The notes: generated by a model not told the origin, from the letters alone. A stretch of DNA of 64,000 nt from CBDHDJ01 sp965261645 (GCA_965261645.1 CBDHDJ010000003.1:372001-436000); one strand, 5' to 3'. Positions 17,506 through 26,811 are shown, counted from the first letter of the stretch. Numbers and translations: made by a program.

Positions 17506-18687
17506 ATGGAGAATGCCAAAAACAGCCTACAGTCAGTTAACTTGACAATGCCGTCCTCTCTGGCGATCAGCAGTACTTTCGACGGCGGCAACATTACCTG
17601 CATCGCCGCCGACAGCCCCGACGATATCAGGTTAAAAATACTCAAGGACAACAGGTCCGATTTCTATCAATGGTTCTATTTCCGCCTGACCGGCGCATGC
17701 AGACAGGCCTGCAAGCTACACATCACCAACGCCGGCAAATCCGCTTACACCAAAGGCTGGGAAGGCTATAACGCCGTTGCCTCTGACGATCGGCAAACTT
17801 GGCGGCGAGTCCCGACGAGCTACAAGAACGGCGTGCTGACCATCGAGTACACGCCGCAAACCGATGCCGTCTGGTTCGCCTATTTCGCCCCCTACACTAT
17901 GGAACGTCATTATGACCTGATCGCCCGGGTACAGAAGTCGCCGCACGTCGTTATATCGGTTTTAGGCAAAACCCTCGACGGCCAGGACCTGGACCTATTG
18001 CAAATCGGCGAACCGGGACCCGACAAGCGCATCTGCTGGGCAGTCGCCCGCCAGCATCCCGGCGAGACGATGGCCGAATGGTGGATGGAAGGGTTTCTTG
18101 AGCGCCTTCTCGACCCCAACGACGAGGGCGCCATGGCTCTCCTGGATAAGGCGGTGTTTTACTTGGTGCCCAATATGAACCCGGACGGCAGCCGGCGCGG
18201 CCATCTGCGGACCAACGCCGCAGGTGTCAATTTGAACCGGGAATGGTTGAAGCCCACCATGAAGCGTAGCCCGGAGGTGTTCCTGGTGCGCCAACGGATG
18301 CACGAATCCGGCGTCGATTTCTGTCTCGACGTCCACGGCGACGAGACCCTGCCCTATAACTTCCTGGCCGGTATGACGGGCATTCCATCGCTGAGCGACC
18401 GGCAGAAATCCCTGCTGGCCAATTTCGGCCAGGCGCTGCTGGCCGCCAGTCAGGAATTCCAGATCGAGCACGGCTACCCGTCGCATCCACCGGGCAAGGG
18501 CAACCTCACCATGTGCGCCAACTATGTCGCCGAGACATTCAGTTGCCTGTCGCTAACCCTCGAAATGCCGTTCAAGGACAATGCCGACCGGCCCGAACCC
18601 GAATTCGGCTGGTCGCCGGAGCGCTCACGCGCCTTCGGAGCGGCTCATCAGGACGCCATCGCCGCCATCCTCGAAGACCTGCGGTAA
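17506..18687 (+). CDS. M14-family zinc carboxypeptidase, cytosolic-carboxypeptidase-like
   Basis: 393 residues, or 379 if translation starts at ATG 17548 (MPSSLAISSTFDGGN), where homologues usually begin. The N-terminal beta domain is followed by a peptidase M14 domain with the zinc ligands in RQHPGETMAEWW (His, Glu) and CLDVHGDE (His); PNMNPDGSRRGHLRTNAAGVNLNREW carries substrate-binding residues and SLTLEMPFK supplies the catalytic Glu. This subgroup resembles cytosolic carboxypeptidases of the AGBL type. No signal peptide is visible. The peptide substrate is unknown. It sits between two IS elements but is intact. Confidence 0.92.
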   Translation: MENAKNSLQSVNLTMPSSLAISSTFDGGNITCIAADSPDDIRLKILKDNRSDFYQWFYFRLTGACRQACKLHITNAGKSAYTKGWEGYNAVASDDRQTWRRVPTSYKNGVLTIEYTPQTDAVWFAYFAPYTMERHYDLIARVQKSPHVVISVLGKTLDGQDLDLLQIGEPGPDKRICWAVARQHPGETMAEWWMEGFLERLLDPNDEGAMALLDKAVFYLVPNMNPDGSRRGHLRTNAAGVNLNREWLKPTMKRSPEVFLVRQRMHESGVDFCLDVHGDETLPYNFLAGMTGIPSLSDRQKSLLANFGQALLAASQEFQIEHGYPSHPPGKGNLTMCANYVAETFSCLSLTLEMPFKDNADRPEPEFGWSPERSRAFGAAHQDAIAAILEDLR

Positions 18688-18735
18688 CGCCTACTCGTCA
18701 ATCCCGGTGTTGCGTAGGATATCCCTTCCTTTTAA

Positions 18736-20413
18736 CCCGGATTCCCCAGATGGATTGCCAGTTTGATGACCTTCTTGGGCGATTCTGCTATAAGAATCAA
18801 TGCAATACCATCATCGCGACGGGTCAAACCCGTCTCACCCTGCGGGTGACTCAAGAAAGCTCCCTTTGCGGGTCGATTTCGACCGCCGCCTGAAGCTGGA
18901 ATTCCTCGGCAGCAAGATCACCTCAGACGCTGGGCTCCTGGCCTATCGCGAGCTGGACGATGTTCTCGGCCTGACTGATCTGGCTGGGGCGGCATTGTCG
19001 GATTTGCGCCGCGGCAAGAACACGCGCCACCTGCTGACGGGCCTGTTGCGTCAATCGGTGTTTGGACGCTTGGCCGGATACGAGGATGTGAACGATGCCG
19101 AGCGACTGTCGCGCGATCCGGCGATGCGAGCCATCGTGGATCGCAAGGGTCTTGATCGTCGTGCGGCCTCGACCAGCCAGATGGGCCGCTTCGAGACGGA
19201 ATGGCTGGCGACGGACGATAACCTGGCGGCGTTGACCGCCCTATCCGGCTTTTGGATCGACCGGGTGCACGACCGTCGACCGCCGAAGATGATCGCCCTC
19301 GACATGGACAGCAGCGTCAGCCCGACCCATGGCGAACAGGAAGGAACCGCCTACAACGGTCACTTCGGATGTGCCTGCTATCATCCGCTGTTCGTGTTCA
19401 ACCAGTTCGGCGATCTGGAACGGTGCGCCCTGCGTCCTGGCAACGTGCACTCCGCAGATGGCTGGCGCGAGGTGCTGGAGCCGGTCGTCAGCAGATACCG
19501 AGACCGGAAGCTGCGGCGCTACTTTCGTGCCGATGCCGCCTTCGCCTCGCCAGAGGTGTATGAGTTCCTGGAGGCTGAGGGCTTCCTGTACGCGATCCGC
19601 CTTCCCGCCAACCGGGTGCTGCAACAGAGCATCGCTCATTTACTCAGACGACCGGTTGGCCGACCTCCGAAAGAAGTGAGGCGCTACCATGCCAGCTTCA
19701 GCTACAAGGCACAGAGCTGGAGCAAGTCCCGTCGGGTGGTCGCCAAGGTCGAGTGGCATCCTGGCGAGCTGTTTCCCCGTGTCGGGTTCATCGTCACCAA
19801 CCTCTCCCGGCCTGCCGAGCGGGTGATCGCCTTCTACAATCAGCGCGGCACGGCGGAGCAGTACATCAAGGAAGGCAAGAACGCGATCAACTGGACCCGG
19901 TTTTCCTGCCCTGGCTTCCGCAACAACGAGGTGCGTCTTCAGCTGCACGCCTTGGCATACAACTTGGGCAACTTCCTGCGCACGCTCGCCTTGCCCGACG
20001 GAGTGGGCCACTGGTCGCTGACCACCTTACGCGAGAAGCTGATCAAGATTGGAGCGAAGGTCGTGCGCCACAGCCGTTACATCACTTTCCAGATGGCGGA
20101 AGTGGCGGTCTCGAGAGGCCTGTTCCGAAAAATCCTGAGGCTGATTGACGGGTTGCGGCCAGCCCCTTTGCCGCCATGACGGGCCTTGATCGAGACACAT
20201 CCAAATCGCCCGACAGGACAGGTGTGTGCTGCACAGGTCGATGTGCGCCCTCACAGTGCGAAACGATCACGGGGCCGAGTTTCTCATCGCTAAACAAACC
20301 CGATCAAGAGCGGACCCCAGCCTATCGTGACAGCTCCGGGTCGGAATCGCCTTCGGGATGCCTATTGTGTTACTTTTTTCGGCGATTGGGAGGAGCCATC
20401 TGGGGAATCCCGG
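18736..20413 (+). mobile_element. IS1380-family element
   Basis: 1,678 bp. The inverted ends are CCCGGATTCCCCAGATGG and CCGGGATTCCCCAGATGG, flanked by a TTAA duplication (18732-18735 and 20414-20417), as expected for IS1380 elements. Confidence 0.92.
18800..20179 (+). CDS. IS1380-family transposase
   Basis: 459 residues, full family length. The N-terminus contains ITSDAGLLAYRELDDVLGLT. Catalytic residues lie in IALDMDSSVSPTHGEQEG, YFRADAAFASPEVY and the late YNQRGTAEQYIKEGKNAINW motif. The frame is intact and the element has clean ends, so it may be active. Confidence 0.96.
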   Translation: MQYHHRDGSNPSHPAGDSRKLPLRVDFDRRLKLEFLGSKITSDAGLLAYRELDDVLGLTDLAGAALSDLRRGKNTRHLLTGLLRQSVFGRLAGYEDVNDAERLSRDPAMRAIVDRKGLDRRAASTSQMGRFETEWLATDDNLAALTALSGFWIDRVHDRRPPKMIALDMDSSVSPTHGEQEGTAYNGHFGCACYHPLFVFNQFGDLERCALRPGNVHSADGWREVLEPVVSRYRDRKLRRYFRADAAFASPEVYEFLEAEGFLYAIRLPANRVLQQSIAHLLRRPVGRPPKEVRRYHASFSYKAQSWSKSRRVVAKVEWHPGELFPRVGFIVTNLSRPAERVIAFYNQRGTAEQYIKEGKNAINWTRFSCPGFRNNEVRLQLHALAYNLGNFLRTLALPDGVGHWSLTTLREKLIKIGAKVVRHSRYITFQMAEVAVSRGLFRKILRLIDGLRPAPLPP

Positions 20414-20514
20414 TTAAAAGGGAGTCGCGGTCTTTCCGAACAGAACCCTCCTGAATCCCCGCTGGCCACGTTTCTCACGAATGCTTGCATCAACGGAAGC
20501 GTCCATAGACGCTA

Positions 20515-20580
20515 GCGCATCACCCTGAAAGGCATGGGTTTCTGCGCCGGACGGAATTTATAGAAGGGACAGGCGGTCGA
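20515..20580 (+). repeat. Degenerate ~65-bp repeat, copy 1
   Basis: This stretch (GCATCACCCTGAAAGGCATG onward) aligns with 22877-22942 in direct orientation over about 65 bp with roughly three quarters identity by eye. The two copies bracket the reverse transcriptase gene and the 119-bp repeats. Origin unknown; it may be the relic end of a mobile element. Confidence 0.5.
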
Positions 20581-20700
20581 GCGCCGCGCCGAGACGTTCC
20601 AACTCCTCGTGGTTGAGAAAGCGCACGACGGGCCGCCTCGGGTTTTTGGCAATGTTGGAGCAGACGTCAGAGACGCCCGCGACCGACACCAAAGCCGGCG
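20558..20700 (-). pseudogene. Tyrosine recombinase (phage integrase) fragment
   Basis: The minus strand reads NIAKNPRRPVVRFLNHEELE followed by RLGAALDRLS, the linker before the catalytic domain of many tyrosine integrases (family form: NPCR...ERFLSPEELARLGAAL). It stops right after, with no catalytic R-H-R-Y motif, so only a scrap of the gene remains. Confidence 0.5.
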
Positions 20701-20805
20701 AGTGTGGCGTCTCGCGGACAGCATCGGCGCGGACATTCTGGACAAGGATGGACTGGCATGAGCTGCGGTGGTCCACGGACGCGCCAAGCGAACCTCGCCG
20801 TCAAG

Positions 20806-22098
20806 TCAGCACTCGCCTTGCTCCGCGACCTCGCTATCGAGACCTCCGGAACAGCTGTTCCCATCAAATGCTTCTCGTCGAGGTGTGTCCCCGAGTAGCG
20901 CAACCCCTAAACCTCGCATTTTCTCTTTCGGCTGGCATTCACCTACGCGGGACCTGTACCACCCGATAAATGCTTGGATGCGCACGATGATCTTGTCGTC
21001 GAGTTGAGCAAACTCAACCCGCTGATTTACGTCCCGAAAGCTATTTCCCCAGCCGCAAACCTTGCGGTCTAGACGTACCAATGCTTGGGCAAACCTCGGC
21101 TCTGACCTTCGGGGTGTCTCCCAAGAAGTCTGGATGGAGCGCTTCGCAGCCGATATCTCGGAGTCGATGTCGTGAAGGAGACGCTGCTTCGCATCGCGTG
21201 AAAGGCCAATCTGCCCCTGATGAAATCTGTACGACAAGAAGTCGAAGCCGTTCGACACTGCTCCTTGGGAGGCTTTTGTCCCGCGCGGGGTAGGAGCATG
21301 AGCTTCCAGCCCAAGATCGGTAAGAAATCTCAGTGCGCTCTTCCATGCATCCCGAACTACCGGTTCTGATGGGCCAAGGATTACGAAGTCGTCGATATAG
21401 CGGACCGTAGTCAGGTCCGAACCATTCAGGCCGGCATCGAACTTGCGTAGTAGATAGTTGGCGCAGAACGCTGACAGGCTTGATCCTTGAGGGACGCCAA
21501 TTTCACCATCCGGGAACAGTTCGATCCACTCAGAGACCATTGGATCAGAGGCGTTTTCGAGTTCGACGGCGATGCCAGATCGGATCAGGTCGGCGAATTC
21601 ATCGTCTCCGGTTTGCTTCCGGATTGATTGAATTAACCTTGCCGTCGGAACCTTGGTGAAAAATTCCTTGATGTCTGAGCGGATATAGTGAGTGGCACCA
21701 GCGCGAATAGCCATCGAGATTATTCGAACCGCATCGCTCGCTCCTTTGCCGGGGATACCGCCTACGGAGGTCCGAGTTCGGAGCGCAACCGGGATATCGC
21801 CGAGCCTACGGATCGTGCTTGGTGCTTGATCCTGGAGGGTCTCAAGGATCGCTCTTTGAACTATTCGGTTCGTGACCGGAGAGACGACGAGGGGTCGCGG
21901 GTTCTTCCCCTTCCTTTGTTGCAGAACGCCGCGCTGCAATCTGAACTCGAACTCTCCCTTCCGCAGGGCTACCTGTAATCCCCGTAGGATCCCCGTAGGG
22001 TTTTGATCGATACGGCGCGCGTCTTCAGCGGTCTTCGAATTGCGAGAGTGGAGCGCGCGAGATCGAAGCGAGAGCCATGAGGTCCATAGCGTCCTCAT
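20806..22098 (-). CDS. Reverse transcriptase with YIDD active site, unassigned class
   Basis: 430 residues from the ATG at 22098; an upstream ATG at 22158 would add 20 residues of poor quality. RT motifs in order: GKNPRPLVVSPVTNRIVQRA (RT2-like, about 64-83), HYIRSDIKEFFTKV with catalytic Asp142, GVPQGSSLSAFCANYLL (201-217), VRYIDDFVILG (YIDD at 234-237) and a C-terminal region with CGWGNSFRDVN and FIGWYRSR. It differs from the group II intron maturases in this window (YADD, GTPQGSVISPILANI) and has no X domain or endonuclease I can see. No domain V/VI hairpin was found downstream. It could be a retron-, defence- or unknown-group RT; the class cannot be settled by reading. The frame is intact in a region full of broken elements. 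Confidence 0.85.
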   Translation of the reverse strand: MRTLWTSWLSLRSRALHSRNSKTAEDARRIDQNPTGILRGLQVALRKGEFEFRLQRGVLQQRKGKNPRPLVVSPVTNRIVQRAILETLQDQAPSTIRRLGDIPVALRTRTSVGGIPGKGASDAVRIISMAIRAGATHYIRSDIKEFFTKVPTARLIQSIRKQTGDDEFADLIRSGIAVELENASDPMVSEWIELFPDGEIGVPQGSSLSAFCANYLLRKFDAGLNGSDLTTVRYIDDFVILGPSEPVVRDAWKSALRFLTDLGLEAHAPTPRGTKASQGAVSNGFDFLSYRFHQGQIGLSRDAKQRLLHDIDSEISAAKRSIQTSWETPRRSEPRFAQALVRLDRKVCGWGNSFRDVNQRVEFAQLDDKIIVRIQAFIGWYRSRVGECQPKEKMRGLGVALLGDTPRREAFDGNSCSGGLDSEVAEQGEC

Positions 22099-22185
22099 GC
22101 CACGTACGCGTGTGCAAAGTGGAGAGGTGGAAGGACGTGTTCGGTCGGAGCCTGTCAATGCCGCGTCAACTCCGACCCTTCACGC

Positions 22186-22304
22186 TCGGCGTCCTTCGGA
22201 GCACGTGCCCCATCCAAGACGGGCGTCCGTGACGATCCGCACGTCACCGGTCAGACCGGCTCTGTGCCCAGCCTCGGCACCGCCATCGTTCAAGGACTGG
22301 GGGC
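22186..22304 (+). repeat. 119-bp direct repeat, unit 1
   Basis: This unit and 22533-22651 differ at a single base (GTGCCCC here, GTGACCC there). They lie just upstream of the RT gene (which runs leftward), 228 bp apart. Neither overlaps a convincing gene. The intervening sequence and the rest of 22100-22850 hold no gene I can support. Confidence 0.85.
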
Positions 22305-22532
22305 CGAAACCGGAAAGTGCCGTGACCAACGCCGCCAAGGCGGCGAAGATCTGAGCCGCCCGGAGGCGGCGCTTGAGTTCAGAGGATCGCATTTTCCTAG
22401 CCTCCAACCTAGCAGGTTTTTGGCGATGTCAAGCGCGAACCCCGCCCCGGCCCTCGCCTGAAAATATGCCCTATTCGCCATGTGACTTGCACAAAAATGC
22501 ACCGCGGCCATGGCGCTTACGGCAGCGAAGGG

Positions 22533-22651
22533 TCGGCGTCCTTCGGAGCACGTGACCCATCCAAGACGGGCGTCCGTGACGATCCGCACGTCACCGGTCA
22601 GACCGGCTCTGTGCCCAGCCTCGGCACCGCCATCGTTCAAGGACTGGGGGC
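22533..22651 (+). repeat. 119-bp direct repeat, unit 2
   Basis: Second unit of the pair beginning at 22186, in the same orientation, one mismatch. Confidence 0.85.
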
Positions 22652-22876
22652 AAGGAGGGCAGAACCTACAAGATATGGTGGTCGTTCTCGGCTCCTTCAA
22701 GTGCCCCTTCCATTTATTCCATCTGGCGCAGAAACCCCGGAATTTTGAGCGCCACAGCGACTGGCTTCGCTGGTTGCACCGACGAGGTGCGATGACCTCA
22801 AGCTGTCGTGCGGCGCGACTGCGAAACTCCGAGGGAATGCTGTGAAGCAGAATCATGTGCAGGCGACCAACACTAT

Positions 22877-22942
22877 CGGCATCACCCGGAAAGGCCAGGA
22901 TTCTCACGCCGGGCGGAATTAACAGGAGGGATAGGCGGCGGG
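22877..22942 (+). repeat. Degenerate ~65-bp repeat, copy 2
   Basis: Partner of 20515-20580 in the same orientation. It ends where the IS630 transposase relic begins. Confidence 0.5.
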
Positions 22943-23600
22943 TTGACCTGAAACGGGTGATCGAAGAACGCTTTGGCGTGATCTATAGCGAGCGGGCGAT
23001 CTCCGACCTTCTCGTCGCGCTGTCCTTCTCCCACATCAGCGCCCGGCCGCAGCACCCCAAGCAGGACCAGCGGGTGATCGAGGCGTTCAAAAAAACTTCC
23101 CCCGCACGCTCTCTGCCCACCTAGCCGGTCTGCCCAAGACCAAGCGGGTCGAGATCTGGTTCCAAGACGAGGCCAGGCTGGGACAGAAGAACGGGCGTGT
23201 GCGCATTTGGGCGAAGAAGGGAACAAGGCCACGCCTGCCCGCCGATCAGCGCTACACGAACGCCTACCTCTTTGGCGCAATCTGTCCCATGGGAGCCAAG
23301 GGTGCCGCTCTCATGCTCCCCTTCGCCAACACAGCCGCCATGCAGATGCATCTCGACGAGATCAGCTGCAACGTCGCCGCCAAGGCCCATGGCGTCGTCC
23401 TGATGGACCGCGCCGGGTGGCACAGCACCGACCAGCTCAAGGTCCCCAAGAACCTCACCATCATCCTGCTGCCATCGCGCTCGCCCGAGCTGAACCCGGT
23501 CGAGAACATCTGGCAATACCTCCGCCAGAATTGGCTCTCTAACCGCGTCTTCGAAGATTACGACGCCATCATCGAGGCCGGTTGCCAAGCCTGGAACAAA

Positions 23601-24357
23601 CCTTGCCTATCCGGTTATCACCCACACCCACTATATGTAGTGTGTCTCCTTGGACTGCAGGCAAGGGCCGGCGCAGGCGCATTGAGGAGGCGATCCGGCT
23701 AATTCTTGATTGTTCTGAAAACCGAACCGGATTTTAATTCACGTCACGTACTTAACATCGGGGGACGGAACGGTGGCGACCAAGGGAAAAACGAAGAAAC
23801 CCACGGCCAGACGGGAAGCTGCTGATGAAACGACATCGTCTGAGCGATTGACGGCACTAGTCGAAGAAAGCGACGCGCTGGCACGAATCGTTGCGAAGAA
23901 CCCGTCCGCGCCTGTTAGTCTCCTGCGCGTTTTGAGTCGCAGCGAAGACGAAGCGACACGCAAGAACGTGGTCCTCAATCCGTTTACTCCATATGACGTA
24001 TTGAGCGAACTTGAAAACCAGTTCACAGAGCTATTTGTGAATAATCCGGCACTCGAATCCTACAATTCAATGAAGCTCTGATTTCCTGGAATATTCCATC
24101 GGTGTGGTTCACCTCCGATTTCAGATAAATTTCAATGAAGTGACGGTCCTTTATGCAACGTGGCGTTTTGCCAAATCCGACTCAATGATTAGGATTTCCA
24201 CCACGCTAAAGTGTCGCCTAAAAGCCGCTACAATGCCGTCCGAGTCCCTGCTCGGCATCGCTGGAGATATCTCCGCTTCGACCTGCACCGAGCTTTACTC
24301 AGGAAAATGGGTGCACACTACATATAGTGGGTGGGGGTGATAACCGGATAGGCAAGG
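23601..24357. mobile_element. 757-bp element with 44-bp inverted repeats and a passenger gene
   Basis: The two ends are 44-nt inverted repeats with one mismatch, starting CCTTGCCTATCCGG. The target sequence AACAAA is duplicated at 23595-23600 and 24358-24363 (an 8-bp reading, GGAACAAA, is also possible because the element ends in GG). Removing the element and one duplication restores the IS630 transposase frame exactly (...AWNKLIDQPE). It has no transposase. It carries one small gene (23773-24081); the 230 bp after that gene hold nothing I recognise. The inner part of each repeat contains a near-palindrome CACTATATGTAGTG. Confidence 0.88.
23773..24081 (+). CDS. Small repeat protein (leucine-rich-variant-like), passenger gene
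   Basis: 102 residues from a GTG preceded by a G-rich ribosome binding site (GGGGGACGG). The N-terminus is basic (ATKGKTKKPTARREAA). The rest reads like two or three helical repeats with an NP turn: IVAKNPSAPVSLLRVLSR, VVLNPFTPYDVLSELENQ and LFVNNPALESYN, about 24 residues apart. This is reminiscent of leucine-rich-repeat-variant (LRV) proteins. No catalytic motif or signal peptide is seen. The function is unknown. It is the only gene inside the inverted-repeat element, so it may either be cargo or help the element. Confidence 0.7.
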   Translation: MATKGKTKKPTARREAADETTSSERLTALVEESDALARIVAKNPSAPVSLLRVLSRSEDEATRKNVVLNPFTPYDVLSELENQFTELFVNNPALESYNSMKL

Positions 24358-24544
24358 AACAAACTAATCGACCAGCCCGAGACGATCATGTCCATCGGAA
24401 TGAGAGATTGGGCGATTTCAGGTCAATAATTGAGAACGGCGGTGACAAATTAGTCCACGGAAGCGGCGGGATTTCCCAGCCGCGGGCGGAGTAAAACTCT
24501 GCCACCTGTAGCCTTCGATCTTTTTTGAGATGGAAGGCGGGAGG

Positions 24545-26044
24545 ATGTACACCGTGGACCTATATCTGCGCGTTCGGCTGGCCTGCCATGTTGATGGTCT
24601 GAGCCAGCGAGAGGCGGCAAGTCGGTTTGGCATTGCGCGCGAGACGGTGAGGAAGATGCTGCGGCATTCGGAACCGCCGGGATATCGGCGACGCCAGCCA
24701 CCGAAACGCCCGAAACTGGCCCCCTTCACGGATATCATCGACCGTATTCTGGAGGAGGACCGAACGGTTCACCGTAAGCAGCACCACACGGCGAAGCGTA
24801 TATTCGAGCGCCTTCGCGACGAACATGGCTTCACGGGCAAAGAGACCATCGTGAAGGATTACGTTCGGGAACGGCGCCTTCGTCGGCGTGAGATGTTTGT
24901 GCCGTTGTCACATCCTCCGGGCCATGCTCAAGCGGACTTTGGCGAGGCGGATGCGATCATCGCCGGCGTCAAGTATCGGGCGCATTTTTTCGTCATGACA
25001 CTTCCCCACAGCGATGCCTGCTTCGTTGCGGCCTACCCGGCGGCGACGACGGAGGCCTGGCTGGACGGGCACAACAGAGCCTTTGTTTTTTTCGGCGGCG
25101 TTCCCCAATCGATTCTTTACGACAACGACAAGTGTCTGGTGTCGCGCATCTTGTCAGATGGCACGCGGCAACGAACGCGGCCGTTCAGCGGGCTGCAGTC
25201 CCATTACCTCTTCGAGGACCGCTACGGCCGTCCCGGCAAGGGTAACGACAAAGGCAATGTGGAGGGGGTGGTCGGCTATGCCCGGCGGAACTTCATGACG
25301 CCGCTTCCCCGGTTCGCGAGCTGGGACGCCTTCAATGGCCACCTGGAAGAGCAATGCCGCAACCGGCAAGGCAACGTCCTGCGCGGCCACCGCGAGAGCA
25401 TCGGCGAACGGTTTGTGCGTGACCGCGAAGCGTTGAAGAGGCCACTGCCGGCACCGTTCGACGCGTGCGACAAGCAGGGCACGCGGGTCAACTCGCTGTC
25501 CCTGGTGCGCTACCGGACGAATGACTATTCCGTGCCCGTCGCCTACGGCCATCAGGAAGTCTGGATCCGTGGCTATGTCCACGAGGTGGTTATCGGTTGC
25601 GGCGCCGGGATCATTGCCCGACACCCCCGTTCCTACGACCGGGAAGATATGGTCTTCGATCCGATCCACTACCTGCCTTTGCTGGAGCACAAGATCGGTG
25701 CCCTGGATCAGGCCGCGCCGCTAGCCGGATGGGAACTGCCTGATGCCTTCCCAACCCTGCGCCGTCTCCTGGAGGCGCGCATGGGCAAGGCCGGCAAGCG
25801 GGAATACGTCCAGGTCCTTCGGCTTCTGGAGACCTTCGATCTCGAGGTGCTTCACGGCGCGGTGAAGGACGCCCTGCGCCTGGGTGCGATCGGCTACGAC
25901 GCCGTCAAACACCTTGTGCTGTGCCGTATCGAGCGACGCCCGCCCAAACTCGACCTGGATATCTATCCCTACCTGCCTCGGGCCAACGTGGCGACCACGG
26001 CCGCCGCCAGTTATATGAGCTTGTTGGGTGGAGGCGCGTCATGA
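24545..26044 (+). CDS. istA: IS21 transposase IstA, intact (copy 3)
   Basis: 499 residues, the same protein as at 13443-14942 apart from the last codon region (GGGAS here, GGGAP there). GGGAGG lies immediately upstream of the ATG. The stop overlaps the istB start. Confidence 0.96.
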   Translation: MYTVDLYLRVRLACHVDGLSQREAASRFGIARETVRKMLRHSEPPGYRRRQPPKRPKLAPFTDIIDRILEEDRTVHRKQHHTAKRIFERLRDEHGFTGKETIVKDYVRERRLRRREMFVPLSHPPGHAQADFGEADAIIAGVKYRAHFFVMTLPHSDACFVAAYPAATTEAWLDGHNRAFVFFGGVPQSILYDNDKCLVSRILSDGTRQRTRPFSGLQSHYLFEDRYGRPGKGNDKGNVEGVVGYARRNFMTPLPRFASWDAFNGHLEEQCRNRQGNVLRGHRESIGERFVRDREALKRPLPAPFDACDKQGTRVNSLSLVRYRTNDYSVPVAYGHQEVWIRGYVHEVVIGCGAGIIARHPRSYDREDMVFDPIHYLPLLEHKIGALDQAAPLAGWELPDAFPTLRRLLEARMGKAGKREYVQVLRLLETFDLEVLHGAVKDALRLGAIGYDAVKHLVLCRIERRPPKLDLDIYPYLPRANVATTAAASYMSLLGGGAS

Positions 26045-26811
26045 CCGATACGCCGCAAGTGTTGCTGGCCCATCACCTCAAGACCCTGAAACTGCCGACG
26101 TTCCTGCGCGAATACGACAAGCTGGCCCGCCAATGCGCCACCGAGGGCGCCGACCATGTGCGGTATCTTGTCCGTCTGACCGAGTTGGAACTGATCGACC
26201 GTGAGCGCCGCATGGTCGAGCGGCGGATCAGACAGGCCAGGTTCCCCGCCGTCAAAAGCCTCGACAGCTTCGACTTCAAGGCCATCGCATCGCTCAACAA
26301 GATGCTGGTTCTAGAGTTGGCGCGATGCGAATACGTCGAGCGTCGTGAGAATATCATCGCGCTCGGCAACAGCGGAACCGGCAAGACCCATATCGCCCTC
26401 GGTCTCGGTCTGGCGGCCTGCCAAAAGGGGCTCTCCGTCGGCTTCCTCACGGCCGCTGCCCTGGTTCATGAACTGATGGAGGCCAGGGATGAAAAACGCC
26501 TGTTGCGCCTGCAGAAGCAACTGGCAAAGTATCACCTTCTGATCATCGACGAACTCGGCTTCGTGCCGCTCTCGAAGACCGGCGCCGAGCTGCTGTTCGA
26601 AGTCTTCAGCCAGCGCTACGAGCGGGGCTCGATCCTGGTGACCTCCAACTTGCCGTTCGATGAGTGGACGGAGATATTCGGCTCGGAACGCCTGACCGGG
26701 GCTTTGCTGGACCGCCTCACCCACCATGTCCATATCCTGGAAATGAACGGCGAGAGCTATCGTCTCAACCAAAGCCAAAAACGGCGGAAATTCCCCAAAA
26801 TACCTGCTTAA
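26041..26811 (+). CDS. istB: IS21 helper ATPase IstB, intact (copy 3)
   Basis: 256 residues, nearly identical to 14939-15709; the C-terminal end reads RRKFPKIPA instead of RRKSPKIPA. Walker A is GNSGTGKT. The ATG overlaps the istA stop by 4 bp. Confidence 0.96.
   Translation: MTDTPQVLLAHHLKTLKLPTFLREYDKLARQCATEGADHVRYLVRLTELELIDRERRMVERRIRQARFPAVKSLDSFDFKAIASLNKMLVLELARCEYVERRENIIALGNSGTGKTHIALGLGLAACQKGLSVGFLTAAALVHELMEARDEKRLLRLQKQLAKYHLLIIDELGFVPLSKTGAELLFEVFSQRYERGSILVTSNLPFDEWTEIFGSERLTGALLDRLTHHVHILEMNGESYRLNQSQKRRKFPKIPA

Larger units (their letters stand above)
22943..24427 (+). pseudogene. IS630-family transposase relic, truncated, frameshifted and interrupted
   Basis: The N-terminal helix-turn-helix region is missing. 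The readable part starts around VDLKRVIEERFGVIYSERAI, shifts frame at a run of seven A bases near 23090-23096, then continues with VEIWFQDEARLGQKNGR (catalytic Asp), VVLMDRAGWH and LPSRSPELNPVENIWQYLRQ (catalytic Asp and Glu). At 23600 it is cut by a 757-bp inverted-repeat element. It resumes after that element as NKLIDQPETIMSIGMRDWAI and stops with TAA at 24425-24427. The IS21 copy 3 begins 3 bp later, so the right end of the IS630 is gone. Confidence 0.85.

Noticed and set aside
22186..22651. Diversity-generating retroelement (template/variable repeat pair next to an RT)
   Set aside because: The repeats differ at only one base, not at many adenines, no target gene ends in one of them, and the RT motif is YIDD with a GVPQGSSLS loop rather than a DGR-type sequence.
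22290..22907. Long minus-strand frame of 205 codons
   Set aside because: It runs through one 119-bp repeat and has no domain; similar arginine/alanine-rich frames appear by chance in this GC-rich DNA.
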